From Avena insularis (lineage: Eukaryota; Streptophyta; Magnoliopsida; Poales; Poaceae): 64,000 nucleotides of DNA. Below the pieces are notes generated by a model. It searched no databases, had not been told where the DNA came from, and was given only the letters and a program-made list of their open reading frames with translations. Numbering within the stretch: the first letter of the stretch is position 1; each line of letters opens with the position of its first letter. Shown in pieces: positions 34,472-46,532 of this stretch. The stretch is taken from NCBI GenBank assembly GCA_023614405.1, contig CM042685.1:186902257-186966256 (forward strand), in the 5' to 3' direction. Made by a program: the position numbers and the translations under genes.

Positions 34472-35300
34472 ATGGCTAAGTCCAACTTCAACTTCAACGT
34501 TTTTGCTGAGAAAGAAAAGCTTAAGAACAATGGGTCTAACTTCACCAATTGGTTTCGCAATCTAAGAATCATTCTCTCTGGAGGTCAAAAGGACTATGTC
34601 CTTGGGAAAGTGTTAGGTGACCCCTGCTGCAACTGCGCCGACTGATGAGAAAGCTGTCTATCAGTCGCGCAAAGATGATTATGGTGTGATTAAGAGCACC
34701 ATGTTGTTTGCTATGGAACCGGAACTTCAAAATCGTTTTGAAGACTATCCCGGGCCCTTTGAGATTCTCGAAGAGCTGAAAACCATGTTTTAGACTCAGG
34801 CCCGTTCTGAGAGATATGAGATCTCTGAGAAGTTCTTTAACTACAAGATGGAGGAAGGGAGTTCCGTTAGTGAGCACGCCATTTAGATGACGGGCTACAC
34901 TCAACGCCTTGAGCAACTGGAATGCACGATTCCAGAGGAGCTCAAGATTGTGAGGTTCTGCAATCACTCCCTCCAGCTACAAAAGTTTTGTAGTGACTCA
35001 TAATCAGATTGGTTCCACTGATACGATCACCGAGCTCTTCGCAAAGCTGAAGGCTACGGAGGTGGACATCAAGAAGGATAATCATGTGTTGATGGTCAAC
35101 AAGCCCTCCTTTAAGAAAGGTAAGGGTGCAAAGAAGCCCTTCAAGAAAGGCGGCGGCAAGCGCGTTGCCCCTGCTGAGAAGAAGCTCAAGTCTGGTCCTA
35201 AGCCGGACCTTTGAGTGCTTCTATTGCAAGGACAAGGGTCCTTTGGGCAAGCTGTCCGAAGTACTTAGCGGACAAGAAGGCTGGCACCATCAAAGGTATA
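34472..35300 (+). pseudogene. Copia-1 gag
   Basis: Opens at ATG 34472 (MAKSNFNFNVF...), the usual start of BARE1/Angela Gag, which forms the virus-like particle. A frameshift near 34620 and in-frame TAG codons near 34792 and 34885 break it. The last part, open at 34993-35214, is Lys-rich and leads to a zinc-knuckle relic (CFYCKDKG at about 35218): the first two Cys remain, while the His and last Cys are lost through small indels. Confidence 0.82.
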
Positions 35301-36726
35301 TTTGATATACATGTTATTGATGTTTTCCTTACTAGCCCTCGTTGTAGTGCTGGTATTTGATCTTGGTTCGTTGCTAATATTTGTAACTCGAAGCAGAGCT
35401 CTGGAATGAGCGGCGACTTGCGAGGGATGGGGTGACGATGCGAGTTGGCAACGGATCAAGAGTTGATGTGATGGCCGTCGGCATGCTCTCCTTAGTTTTA
35501 CCTTCAGGATTAGTTTTAAACCTTAATAAGTGTTATTATGTGCCTGCGTTGAGCATGAACATTATTTCTGGATCTTGTTTATTGCAAGACGGTTATTCAT
35601 TTAAATCGGAGAATAATGGTTGTTCTATTTATATGAGTAACATCTTTTATGGTCATGCACCTATTGTTAATGGTTTATTTCTTCTAAATCTCGAAAGGGA
35701 TGAAACACACATCCATAACATTGAGGCTAAGAGATGCAAAGTAGATAGTGATAATACTACTTATTTGTGGCACTGTCATCTAGGTCATATTGGTGTAAAG
35801 CGCATGAAGAAACTCCATTCTGATGGACTTTTAGAGTCTCTTGATTTTGAATCATTTGACACATGCGAACCATGCCTCATGGGCAAGATGATCAAAACCC
35901 CGTTCTCCGGTATGATGGGCGAAACAGCGGACTTGTTGGAAATCATACATACCGATGTATGCGGACCGATGAGTGTTTCGGCCTTGGTGGATATCGCTAT
36001 TTTCTCACTTTTACTGATGACTTAAGTAGATATGGGTATATCTATTTAATGAAACATAAATCTAAAAGATTTGAAAAGTTCAAGGAATTTCAGAATGAAG
36101 TGGAGAACCATCGTAACAGAAAGATTAAGTTTCTACGATCCGATCGTGGGGGCGAATATTTGAGTTATGATTTTCTCACGCATCTTAAAGAAAGTGGAAT
36201 CGTTTCACAACTCACGCCACCCAGAACACCACAGCGCAATGGTGTGTCTGAACGCCGGAACCGAACCCTATTAGATATGGTCCGATTGATGATGTCTCTT
36301 ACTGATTTGCCGTTATCATTTTGGGGTTATGCATTAGAAACCGATGCATTCACTTTAAATAGGGCTCCATCTAAATCCGTTGAGACGACACCGTATGAAC
36401 TATGGTTTGGTGCTAAACCTAAGTTGTCGTTTCTTAAAGTTTGGGGATGTGAAGCTTACGTCAAGAAGTTGATGCCGGACAAGCTCGAACCCAAAGCGGA
36501 GAAATGCGTCTTCATAGGATACCCTAAGGAAACTATTGGGTACACCTTCTATCACAGAACCGAAGGCAAAGTGTTTGGCGCAAAGAACGATTCCTTTCTT
36601 GAGAAGGAGTTTCTCTCGAAAGAAGTGAGTGGGAGGAAAGTAGAGCTAGACGAGGTTATTGAACCTTCTCTTGAGTTGGAGAGTAGCGCAGCACCTGAAA
36701 TTGTTCGATCTTTGCACCAACAATAG
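35300..36726 (+). pseudogene. Copia-1 protease and integrase
   Basis: The protease active site (expected DTG) reads DLG near 35360, with a one-base deletion right after it. The following frame (35432-36025) holds the protease C-terminus, then the integrase zinc finger (WHCHLGH ... CEPC) and the first catalytic Asp (IHTDVCGP). A frameshift near 35960-36025 separates it from the next frame (to 36726). That frame has the second Asp (RSDRGGEY) and the catalytic Glu (NGVSERRNR), then the C-terminal domain. Integrase would insert the cDNA. It is disrupted here but all three catalytic residues are readable. Confidence 0.88.
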
Positions 36727-36849
36727 AGGAAGCTAATGACAAGGATCATGAAGCTTGACGATCTGCTCTTGAGCGTCGCGGTCGACAAGGTCGTGCCCCT
36801 CTGAGTGATGCGGCAACCTGTCTTATTTGTCTTGTTAGTAGAAGACGGT

Positions 36850-37650
36850 GAACCTATGAACTATGAGGAAGCGATGATGAGCCGGACTACGAGAAATGGC
36901 TGGAAGCCATGAAATCCGAATTGGGATCCATGAGCGAAAACCAAGTATGGACTTTGGTGGACCCTCCTAGCGACCGAAAGGCCGTTGAGTGCAAATGGAT
37001 CTTCAAGAAGAAAACGGACGCGGATGGTAATGTTACCGTCTATAAAGCACAGCTTGTCGCGAAAGGTTTTTGACAAGTTCAAGGTGTTGACTACGATGAG
37101 ACTTTCTCTCCCGTAGCGATGTTTAAGTCCATTCGGATTTTATTAGCAATTGCTGCATTTCATGATTATGAAATATGGCAGATGGATGTCAAGACTGCGT
37201 TCCTCAATGGCAACATTGATGAAGAGTTGTATATGATGCAACCCGAAGGTTTTGTCGATCCTAAGGATGCTGATAAAGTATGCAAACTTCAGCGTTCTAT
37301 TTATGGACTGAAGCAAGCATCTCGGAGTTGGAACCTTCGTTTTGATCAAGCGATCAAGAGCTTTGGATTTGTTCCAAATTGCTACGAAGCTTGCATCTAT
37401 AAGAAAGTGAGTGGGAGCTCGGTGACGTTTCTGGTACTATATGTGGATGACATATTGATTATTGGAAATGACATCAACATGCTTAACGATGTGAAGAGTT
37501 ATTTGAACAAGTGTTTTTCAATGAAAGACCTAGGTGAAGCTGCTTATATATTGGGCATCAAAATCTATAGAGATAGACAAAGGCGCTTTGATAGCTTTAA
37601 GCGGTACATACCTAGACAAAGTTACGAAAAGGTTCAGAATGGATAAGGCA
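36850..37650 (+). pseudogene. Copia-1 reverse transcriptase
   Basis: RT begins around 36860 and has a TGA stop near 37070. The open part 37119-37646 has QMDVKTAFLNG (first catalytic Asp) and YVDDILII (the YVDD box). The frame ends at 37646 by a small indel. Between the integrase frame and RT (36727-36850) is decayed linker. Confidence 0.9.
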
Positions 37651-37859
37651 AAGAAAGGTTCGGTGCCTATGTTGTCGTAAGATATTGAGCAAGGCTCGGT
37701 GTCCATTCTGATAAACGATAGGGAAGCTATGATCAAAGTGCCTTATGCCTCGGCCATAGGTTCTATCATGTATGCCATCTTTGTGTACTAGACCGGATGT
37801 GTCCAATGCTCTTAGTTTGTGAGCAGATATCAAAGTGATCCGAGTGGAACCTTTGGACA

Positions 37860-38404
37860 GCCGTGAAGAACATCCTAAAGTACCTAAATAGGACTAAAGA
37901 AATGTTCTTAGTCTATGGGGGTGATGAACAGCTCGTCGTAAAAGGTTACATCGATGCTAGTTTCGACACCGACAAGGATGATTCTAAATCTCAGACAGGA
38001 TACATTTATATTTTGAATGGAGGAGCTATGAGCTGGAGAAGCTGCAAGCAAAGCATGGTCGCGGGATCTCTGATGAAAGCGGAATACATGGCTCTGCTTG
38101 AGCGTCAAGTGAAGGAGTTTGGATCAGGAACTTCATCACTAAGCTTGGTGTGGTTCCAAGTGCATTGGACCCACTGGAGATATTGTGTGACAACACTGGC
38201 GCCATAGCACTCGCTAAGGAACCAAGATATCATCCAAAGACCAAGCATATCAACCGCAAGTTTCCTATAATCCGAGATTATATAGCAGATGGAGATCTGA
38301 AGATTAGCAAAGTACATACAGATCTGAATGTCGCAGATCCATTGACTAAACCTCTTCCACGTGTAAAACATGATCAGCACCTCAGTGCCATGGGTGTGAG
38401 ATAG
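37860..38404 (+). pseudogene. Copia-1 RNase H
   Basis: Two overlapping frames (37863-38207 and 38150-38404) carry GYIDASFDTDKDDSKSQTGY (first Asp), KAEYMAL (Glu) and CDNTGAIALAKEP (Asp), so one frameshift splits the domain. The final stop is 38402-38404, about 36 bp before the PPT (AGTGGGAGAC, 38441-38450). Confidence 0.88.
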
Positions 38405-38450
38405 TTGCCAAATGTAAACTATATTATTGACTCTAGTGCAAGTGGGAGAC

Positions 38451-40119
38451 TATTGGAATTATGCCCTAGAGGCAATAATAAAGATGTTATTATTATAATT
38501 CTTGTTCATGATAATGTTTATATTCCATGCTAGAATTGTATTAAGCGGAAACTTTAATACTTGTGTGGTTTGTGAACAACACCATGTCCCTAGTACGCCT
38601 CTAAGGACTGCTCATTGATTAATGATGGTTAAGGTTTCCTAACCATGGACATGAGTTGTCAATTGATAATGAGATCATATCATTGGGAGAATGATATGAT
38701 GGACAGACCCAAACTAAGCGAAACAATTAGATCGTGTCATCGTGTTCGTCTTTGCGAAGCTTTTCTTATGTCAAATATTGTATTCCTTAGACCATGAGAT
38801 AATACAACTCCCTGGTATCGGAAGAAAGCTTTGAGGTCATCAAACGTCATCCTATGAGAGGGTGATCATAAAGGTGTCTCTCAGGTGATCGGAAAGTATC
38901 TGTTGGGTTGTATGTATCGAGATGGGATTTGTCCCTCCCAAGTCAGAGAGATATACTTGGGCCCTCGTGTCGATATCAATACGCTTGCAAGCATGTGGTT
39001 AAGGAGTTAATCACAAAGTGATATCGGATTACGGAGCGAGTAAAGTACTTCGTGAGCGAGATTGAACTAGGTATGACGATGCAAGCGATCGAATCTCGGG
39101 CAAGTAAAATATCGCGAGACGAAGGGAATATATATATGGGATTGATTGAATCCTGGCATCGTGGTTCATCCGATATGATCATCGATGAATGTGTGGAGTC
39201 AATATGGGTTTCAGACCCATGTTGATTATTGATAGAAGATCATATGCGCATATTCTCGAACCCGAGGTCACACACTTAACGTGTCTCGACGCTAGGATAG
39301 ATTGGATAATTGGTTTATGAGTTTTTGTTCGGAGTCTCGGATGGGATCCGTGACATCACGAGATTTTCCGGAATTGTCCGGAGAATAAGATTCATATAAG
39401 GCAGTGCAGTTTTTGGAGTTCGGAGTTGTTACGGGTTAATCGGTATTGTACCGGAAGCTTCTAGAACCTTCCGGAAGGGGACCAACGTGGCCACACCTTC
39501 CGGGAGGGGGCATGGGCCTATGAGGGAGTGCCCTGGCCGCATTGGTCCAGGGGCACAAGGCCCCATAGGGCCCAGCCGGCCAAGAGGGTTTTAAACTCGA
39601 GATAGAGCTTCTAGAAGGGGGGGGTTTCCTTGCCCCCCACTCCTCCTCCTTGGGGCCGCCGGTTTGGCTTGGGGGAGGGGCTGGGGGCGCACCACCCCCC
39701 CACACCTTCCCCTCCAACCCTAGCTTCCCTGCTGCCCTCCTCTCTCCCTCCCGACTGTTTGTAGGCGAAGCCCTGCTGCAGAAATTCTCCACCATATACA
39801 CCACGCCGTCGTGTTGTAGATCCAATCCGTCTCTCCACCATACTTGCTGGTCCGAGGAAGGAGGAGACGTCGAGGTGATGCACGTGTGCATCTCACGAAG
39901 GCACCGCCACTTGTGGTGCTAGATCGGATCGGATCGCGAGGAGGAGAAGCGAGTACGACTACATCACCCACGTTAAATGAGCGTTCCATCTTGAATCTTC
40001 AAGGGTATGAAGATCTAATCCAATCTCTCTCGTTGTTTGCATCTCCTAGATTAGATCTTGGCTTTCCCTCTGTTCGCATCTGTAGAAAATTTTGATTTAC
40101 TATGCCGCGAAACCCTTCA
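38451..40119 (+). repeat. Copia-1 3' LTR
   Basis: Starts TATTGGAATTATGCCC (TG to TA), ends AAACCCTTCA before TSD TAAGA. Preceded by the PPT. Open frames on both strands (38976-40190) are LTR frames. Confidence 0.92.
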
Positions 40120-40124
40120 TAAGA

Positions 40125-43100
40125 CCCCACCTTTATAAAGGTAAAGGTCCCGGTGATTGCAATGCTAGTCCCTCGATCAATAGCTAGCATCCACAGTTTA
40201 AGATGAAGTACACAGAAACAAAGGTCATTATTACATTGTCATTCCAGAGATAACATAAGTCTTTTACAACTCCATAGCCATAGGCTAGTACAAGAGTTTA
40301 ACTTAACAATATAAATAAAAGTCTTCATCTTCATGTGCCACATGCAAGCATGTTGAGTGTAGACTCATAACACTAATCCTCATCAGAATAACCTGCAACA
40401 TCACAAGTTACAACCACAGTGGGTCAATACATTAGAATAGTATTGGCAAGTGATACCTTAGTAGAATAATTTTATCAAGCTTCTACATGAATTTGGCTAA
40501 GTGTATCTTAGGCTTGCTTTGCTCAAAAATAGGTTTTACCTATCAGTTGAAAACACTAAGTTTTTGTTTGGCAAAAACTCCCAAGGAACCACCAATAGAC
40601 ATTGGTATACCTTCACCCTTGTTCAACCACAAGTTTTAACTTAGATATTGGGATGTTGGGATGAGGAGATTCTTGATAGCTTCCATGTATTGATGCTCAA
40701 ATTGTCCTTTTCCGGGGACACAACTAAGTACTTAGATTCTTCCTTCTGCAAAGGTGGTACACTTTCCCCACAAGACTTGATCTTCACAAGACATGACCTT
40801 TCAGAAGCCTTCCCTTAGACCAAAATGTACGCGTTCCAAACCTATCACCCACTACCACCAACTGTCCATTTGGCTAAGTTATTGCAACCTATATGATCCA
40901 GGCATAGCCCATAATGCCATGTGGATGCACTAGAAGCTTCTTAACATATGGCATCTCAAATCCCTTTGTTCCTGGGTGGCATTCCACAAGTGAGATACAC
41001 AGGGTAAACCATTGGAAAATGGGCCCTGGTAAACACTCAACAAAAAATCCACCAAGCAATTACCATTCCACCCAGGTGTTCCATTCACTTAGTTGTTTTA
41101 TTAAGCAAAAACATAAGTCAAAGACTTAGAAATATTTTTTCCATAGTATGTATATACACCACACTTGGTTGCTACTAGCTAGGCTAAGCATGGAAATAGC
41201 AAGTATCTTATCTTAGAGAAAATTCTAACAATTTTACAACTACTAGGATTTCCCAAGCATAGCATATAGATACTTAGCAAAAATAATCATGCAAGCCCTA
41301 TACAAAATATTTATAATGCATAGTCAAAATATTGGGACAAAAGTATGAAGCACCACTTGCCTTGGTAGTTGGGGGAGTAACAACAATCCTCAGTCACAAT
41401 CACCACTAGCACCAAAATCTACACATAAAATGATAGCACCAAATTCATATTTCAAACAATCAAACAAAAATATATGAATGCATGCAAATGCCATGTGATG
41501 ATTTTTTCTAAACTAAACAAGACAAGTGAATCAGTACTGAACACTAAACTAAACATTTATACATCAAATAAACTTTATTTGGCCTTTAAAACATTTTCCA
41601 ATTAATTTTTATACACAAAATAAGTCTACAAATGTCTCTGCATAAAATTCTAATTTAATATAAACAAAATACAAAACTAAGCCCATAGATGTGTAGGATT
41701 TCTTTTTGTGACTCCAATGGTATATTATTTGTATTTTTTTGGATAAACAGAACAAAAGTTATTGAATTTACAAGTTTGAATATCTAATAGATGAAAATAC
41801 GGATTTTAAATCTAAAACCTAGCCACGTGGCGCTTCCTGATTGGACGGTACCACTTCGCGCAGATCACACACATGCACCGTCAGATTTAAATGAGATCCA
41901 GTGGCTCAGATCTGCCCGTACCCTTTCGGGCTGGCGTCTAATCTAGACCATTGGATCTAGTTCCAGTGGATCTAATCGTCTTGACCCTAAACCGGCGGTG
42001 CAAATGGCCAGAGCGGCAGCGACCCATCTGCTGGTGACGGTCCGGCGATTCTAGCGAGGGCTGGGGGCAGTGGCGATGCTTACCGGCGTCGCAAGGTTGC
42101 GAGGAAGCTCAAGATGCTGGTGGCGTGGACAGGGGCGAGCTGCTGTGGCCGTGGGAGCTCGCTAGAGTCGAGGACAGCGTCGGGCTCGGGTGGACGGCGA
42201 CGTTGGCGATGTTCTGGACCACCCTAACACAAGGCATGGGCATCAGCGCATGAATAGCGATTAGGCGAACATGGCAGGGTCAGGGAGAAGACAAGGGGCG
42301 GTCGGACTTTACCTAAATCGCTCGCCGGAGTTGAGCGGCAGCTCTGTCATTCGAAGAGGTGGACGGGGGCGATGACCTGGGTCACGCGCAGGCAAACCAG
42401 AGGTGTCAGAAGTTGCACAAGATCACAAGGACCACGCTTGAATGAACCAGAAGGACGGGGCGGTCGGGCTCACCGGAATTTAGTCATCGGAGACGCTCGG
42501 TACTGTGGCGGTGCAAATGAAATTGCGGGCAGCCTGGTGGCAGAGAAGGGGTGCTGAGTGAGGGGAAATGGTCGCAGAGGGGTGGGGATTAAGTAGCCAG
42601 AGTGGGGGCGAGAATCTCGCGAGCAATCAACGCTAATTAAGCGCATTTGCGTTGGGGAGGAAACGGTCGCGGCGAGCTGGTCTTCGGCGCGAGATTGACG
42701 ACGCTGAGCTGTCGCTGTGGTGGGGTCCACGAGTCAGCGAGTGGGTGTGGTCGCGCAAGGTGAGAAACAGAGAGAGGAGAGGGTTTTCCTGGGTGGGCTT
42801 GCTGGGCTGGCTACTGGGCCGCGGGTGGGTTGGGTTTAGTTAGGTCGCTGGCTTTATTTTTTTCTTATTTTCTCTTTCTTTTTCTGTTTTGATTTCTGAT
42901 TTGAATTTGAATAAGTGTTTCAAATTTGTTTCAATTCAAATTTCTTCCAGAATTTTATTCTGTATTTCTTGTGTCCTAGGATGTGTAAAACATCTATTTA
43001 CACTCAAAATCATTTTGGGTTTGAAAATAAAGTTTAAAACCATGCCTTTAACTAAATAATTATAATAGGCATATGAATGGTTTTAAATTTGAATTGTTTT

Positions 43101-43313
43101 GAAACTTTTGTGTGGCCTTGTATTTACTTTCCAATCAACACTGATCATATACTAATCACATATAGAAAATAAAACATAAACCTTGCCTCACTTGAATAAG
43201 TAATAGGCATATATATGGTTTTTATGTTTGAAATTTATTTGAAAAATATCAAATGCTTATGAATGCATGAATGCAATGCAAGCTTTACAAATTATGATTT
43301 TTGGGATGTTACA
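40125..43313 (-). repeat. 3' LTR of element G (about 3.2 kb with 31596-31602)
   Basis: On the minus strand it opens TGTAACATCCC (43313), and its other end is TGTAAGACCCCACC in plus sense. A GC-rich island runs about 41820-42850. The block shared with D and E is at 40695-40770, and the CACGTG/GGTACC pair at 41824-41852. Immediately right lies the PPT and the pol end, so this is the 3' LTR. The frames at 40914-41129 and 42372-42843 are not conserved. Confidence 0.82.
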
Positions 43314-43325
43314 AATCTAACACCC

Positions 43326-44675
43326 TTAAGGTGAATCTCGCCCTCGAGATTCGGATTGGCTAGCAAATAGGTGAGGGTGGTCTTTCCGAAGATCATCTTC
43401 TCTTTCCCATGTTGCTTCTTCTTCTGAATGATGGTTCCACTGAACTTTGCAGAATTTGATAGTCTTTGTCCGTGTAACTCTTTCTGCAGTCTCAAGAATC
43501 TTGATAGGTTTTTCCTCATAAGTGAGATCACTTTCCAATTGGACCTCTTCCAAAGGTATAGTATCCTTCAAAGAAGTATCTTCCATCTCCGAATGGCATT
43601 TCTTTAGCTGACTCACATGAAACACATTGTGAACGGCAGACAATGATTTAGGAAATTCAATCTCATATGCTACTTCTCCTTTATGGCTCAAAATCTTGAA
43701 TGGTCCAACATATCTTGGGGCCAATTTTCCTTTGACTCCAAACCTCTTCACTCCACGAAGTGGTGATACTCTAAGATAAGCTCTATCACCTACTTCATAG
43801 GTGACTTCCCTACGCTTGGGATCTGCGTAGCTCTTTTGTCGGGACTGTGCTATCTTCAATCTGTCCTTTACCAACTTGACTTTATCTTTAGCTTCCTTGA
43901 TTAGTTCTGGCTCGAACAAGTTTCTTTCTCCAAGACCATTCCATAGAAATGGTGTAGTACACTTTCTCCCATAGAGAAATTCAAACGGTGCCATCTCAAT
44001 ACTGGCTTGATAGCTGTTGTTGTACACTTTCTCCCAACTAGCTCCATGATCTAGGGCACATGCCCTCAACATATTCTCTAGAATCTGGTTGGTCCTTTCT
44101 GTCTGTCCATCAGTCTGGGGATGAAAAGCAGTACTATATTCCAATCTCGTTCCCAATGACTCATGCAGTTGCCTCCAAAAATGGGAAGTGAATTGAGTTC
44201 CCCTATCAGACACAATACTCTTGGGTACTCCATGCAGACACACAATCCTATTCATATAGATCTTGGCTAACTTAGCACTTGTATAGGTTGTCTTCACGAG
44301 TATGAAATGAGCCACTTTAGTTAGGCAATCCACTACGACCCAAATAGAATCATATCTCGATCTAGTCCTTGGCAGTCCAGTGATGAAATCCATGCCAATC
44401 TTGTCCCACTTCCAATCAGGAATAGGTAGTGGTTGTAACAATCCTGCTAGTTTCTGATGTTCCGCTTTCACTCTTCTACGTACATCACACAAAGCAATAT
44501 GTTCGGCGATGTCCTTCTTGAGATTATTCCACCAAAATCTTTCCTTCACATCCATGTACATTTTGGAGTTACCCGGATGAATGGAATATGGTGAGTTGTG
44601 TGCTTCTTGTAAAATTAGTTTTCGAAGCTCCGGATCTTGCGGAATGTAGATACGTTTTCCATACCATAAAGTACC
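43326..44675 (-). pseudogene. G integrase with C-terminal chromodomain
   Basis: Open for 449 codons after the TAG at 44676-44678, in the same frame as the upstream RNase H. The zinc finger keeps its first Cys (ALCDV), but the second of the CxxC pair reads Arg. Catalytic residues are readable at GMDFITGLP (Asp), IVSDRGTQF (Asp) and GQTERTNQ (Glu). A GPF-type module (APRYVGPFKIL) follows, then a chromodomain (KVQWNHHSEEEATWERE), which in chromoviruses guides integration to chromatin marks. The last codons (ESRGRDSP, stop TAA) overlap the conserved hairpin and lead into the PPT. Confidence 0.9.
43333..43352 (-). other. Conserved pre-PPT hairpin, element G
   Basis: Perfect stem GAATCTCG/CGAGATTC with a 4-nt loop, inside the last codons of pol and just before the PPT. 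Compared with D, the terminal pair changes from A-T to G-C on both sides, so pairing is kept. Confidence 0.75.
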
Positions 44676-45655
44676 CTATTCGTCTTCATGGAATCCTTTG
44701 GCTTTTCCCTTGCCAATCTTTTCCTTAATCTCTTCAATTTCCTTGTCTATCTTTTGGGCTTCTTTGATTTTGTCCAACAAGGTGGGTTGAACATCCAATG
44801 ACATGAGATGTCCCTCAGGCACAATCTCCAATCTGAGATCTTTGAATTGAGCACACAGATCATCGGGAAATTCTACTTTAGTAAGGCCATTCACATAAAC
44901 CTTACGGCTTAACGCATCCGCTACAACATTTGCTTTACTAGGGTGGTATTGCAAACTCAAGTCATAGTCCTTGATGAGTTCTAGCCATCTTCTTTGTCTC
45001 ATGTTGATTTCTTTCTGAGTGAAGATATACTTCAAACTTTTGTGATCTGTGAACACTTCACAATGCTTTCCCAAAAGATAATGCCTCCATGTTTTGAGTG
45101 CATGGACAACAGAGGCTAACTCCAAATCATGAGGAGGATAATTCACTTCATGAGTTTTGAGTTGTCTCGAGGCATACACCACAACTTTCCCTTCTTGCAT
45201 CAGAACTGCACCTAATCCTTGGTGAGATGCATCACAATACACTTGAAAAAATTTCTCCAAGTCTGGCAGACATAAGACTGGTGCTGTCACTAGTCTCCTT
45301 TTCACCTCTTGGAAACTGAGTTCACATCCTTCAGTCCAATAAAATTTCTTGTCTTTCTTAAGTAACTCCGTCATTGGCTTAGCTACTTTTGAGAAATTCT
45401 CAATGAACCTTCTATAGTATCCTGCCAAGCCAAGGAAACTACGAACTTCCTTCACTGACTTAGGAGATTCCCACTCAGTTACAGCTGACACTTTTGCGGG
45501 ATCAACTTCTACACCATCTCCTAACACAATGTGTCCAAGAAATCCAACTTCATTCAACCAGAATTCACACTTATTGAATTTGGCATACAACTTATGCTCT
45601 CTAAGCTTCTCAAGTATCAACCGTAAATGTCCTTCATGCTCTTCATTGCTCTTGG
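44676..45655 (-). pseudogene. G RT thumb and RNase H
   Basis: Open from 45620 down to a single TAG at 44676-44678. RT connection ([27 protein letters not shown]), then RNase H with [11 protein letters not shown] (Asp), [12 protein letters not shown] (Glu), [11 protein letters not shown] (Asp) and NVVADALSR (Asp), all family-typical. It degrades the RNA strand during cDNA synthesis. Only the end stop and a one-base deletion near 45657 separate it from the neighbouring parts of pol. Confidence 0.9.
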
Positions 45656-46211
45656 AGAGATCAAAATGTCGTCGATGAAAACGACAACAAACTTGTTAAG
45701 AAACTCCATGAACACCTTGTTCATCATATTCATGAAGTAGGCTGGTGCATTGGTCAAACCAAATGGCATCACGGTGTACTCATACAATCCATACCTAGTG
45801 GTGAAAGCAGTCTTAGGTATGTCTTGTTCCCTTATCTTAAGATGAAAATAGCCTCACAAGATCAATCTTTGAGAACACACGGGCTCCTCCTAACTGATCA
45901 AACAAGTCATTGATTCTGGGCAAAGGATATTTGTTCTTGATAGTTACCTCATTGATTGAACGATAATCTATGCATAACCTTTGACTTCTATCTTTCTTTT
46001 CAAAAAAAAAGATTGGTGCTCCTCAAGATGAAGAACTTGGTTGAATAAATCCTTTCTGCAACTGTTCTACAAGTTGTTTCTTGAGTTCTTTCAACTCATC
46101 AACTGACATCTTGTAAGGTCTTTTTGCTATTGGTCCTGATCCTGGCAGCAAGTCAATCAGAAACTCCACATCTCTATCTGGTGGCATTCCCTGCAATTCC
46201 TCCGGAAACAC
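45656..46211 (-). pseudogene. G reverse transcriptase palm/fingers
   Basis: The minus strand begins [20 protein letters not shown] (46217-46158) and is open to a TGA at 46020-46022. It continues with RLCIDYR and [15 protein letters not shown], then a deletion near 45850 shifts the frame right after KIDL (the first catalytic Asp). Later comes FIDDILI, the catalytic box, just before the deletion near 45657. The reading frame is therefore broken at least three times. Confidence 0.85.
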
Positions 46212-46532
46212 ATCCGGATATTATCTCACAATTAGCACATTGTCTATGCTAACCCCCTTAAGAGAATTTAGCTTACTCCCTTTTGATTCAAAGTTAGTCT
46301 TGAATCTAATCCTTTTATTATCCGGGGTTGTGAGTGTGACAGTATGATTGGCATAATCTAGCACTCCCTTGTACTTAGTTATCCAATCCATTCCCAAAAT
46401 TACATCCAATCCTTGGGAATTTAGGATTATCAAATTAACGAGAAACTTATACTTCCAAAATTCTATCACTAGGTCAAGACATCCCGAGTTCACTATCATT
46501 TCTCCACTAGGAGAACTTACTTTTATAGGACA
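46212..46532 (-). pseudogene. G protease, C-terminal part and linker
   Basis: The minus-strand frame includes ILGMDWITKYKG, the conserved end of plant Ty3/gypsy protease. A TAA at 46218-46220 separates it from RT. It is cut at 46532 by copia-2 and continues at 54784. Confidence 0.85.
46528..46532. repeat. TSD of copia-2 (left copy)
   Basis: GGACA, repeated at 54784-54788. Confidence 0.9.

Larger units (their letters stand above)
31603..40119 (+). mobile_element. Copia-1: BARE1/Angela-type element
   Basis: Full-length copia element, 8.5 kb, TSD TAAGA (31598-31602 and 40120-40124). The order LTR, PBS, leader, gag, protease, integrase, RT, RNase H, PPT, LTR is that of Ty1/copia. Gag and pol are broken by stops and frameshifts, so it is non-autonomous now. 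It sits inside the LTR of element G. Confidence 0.93.
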
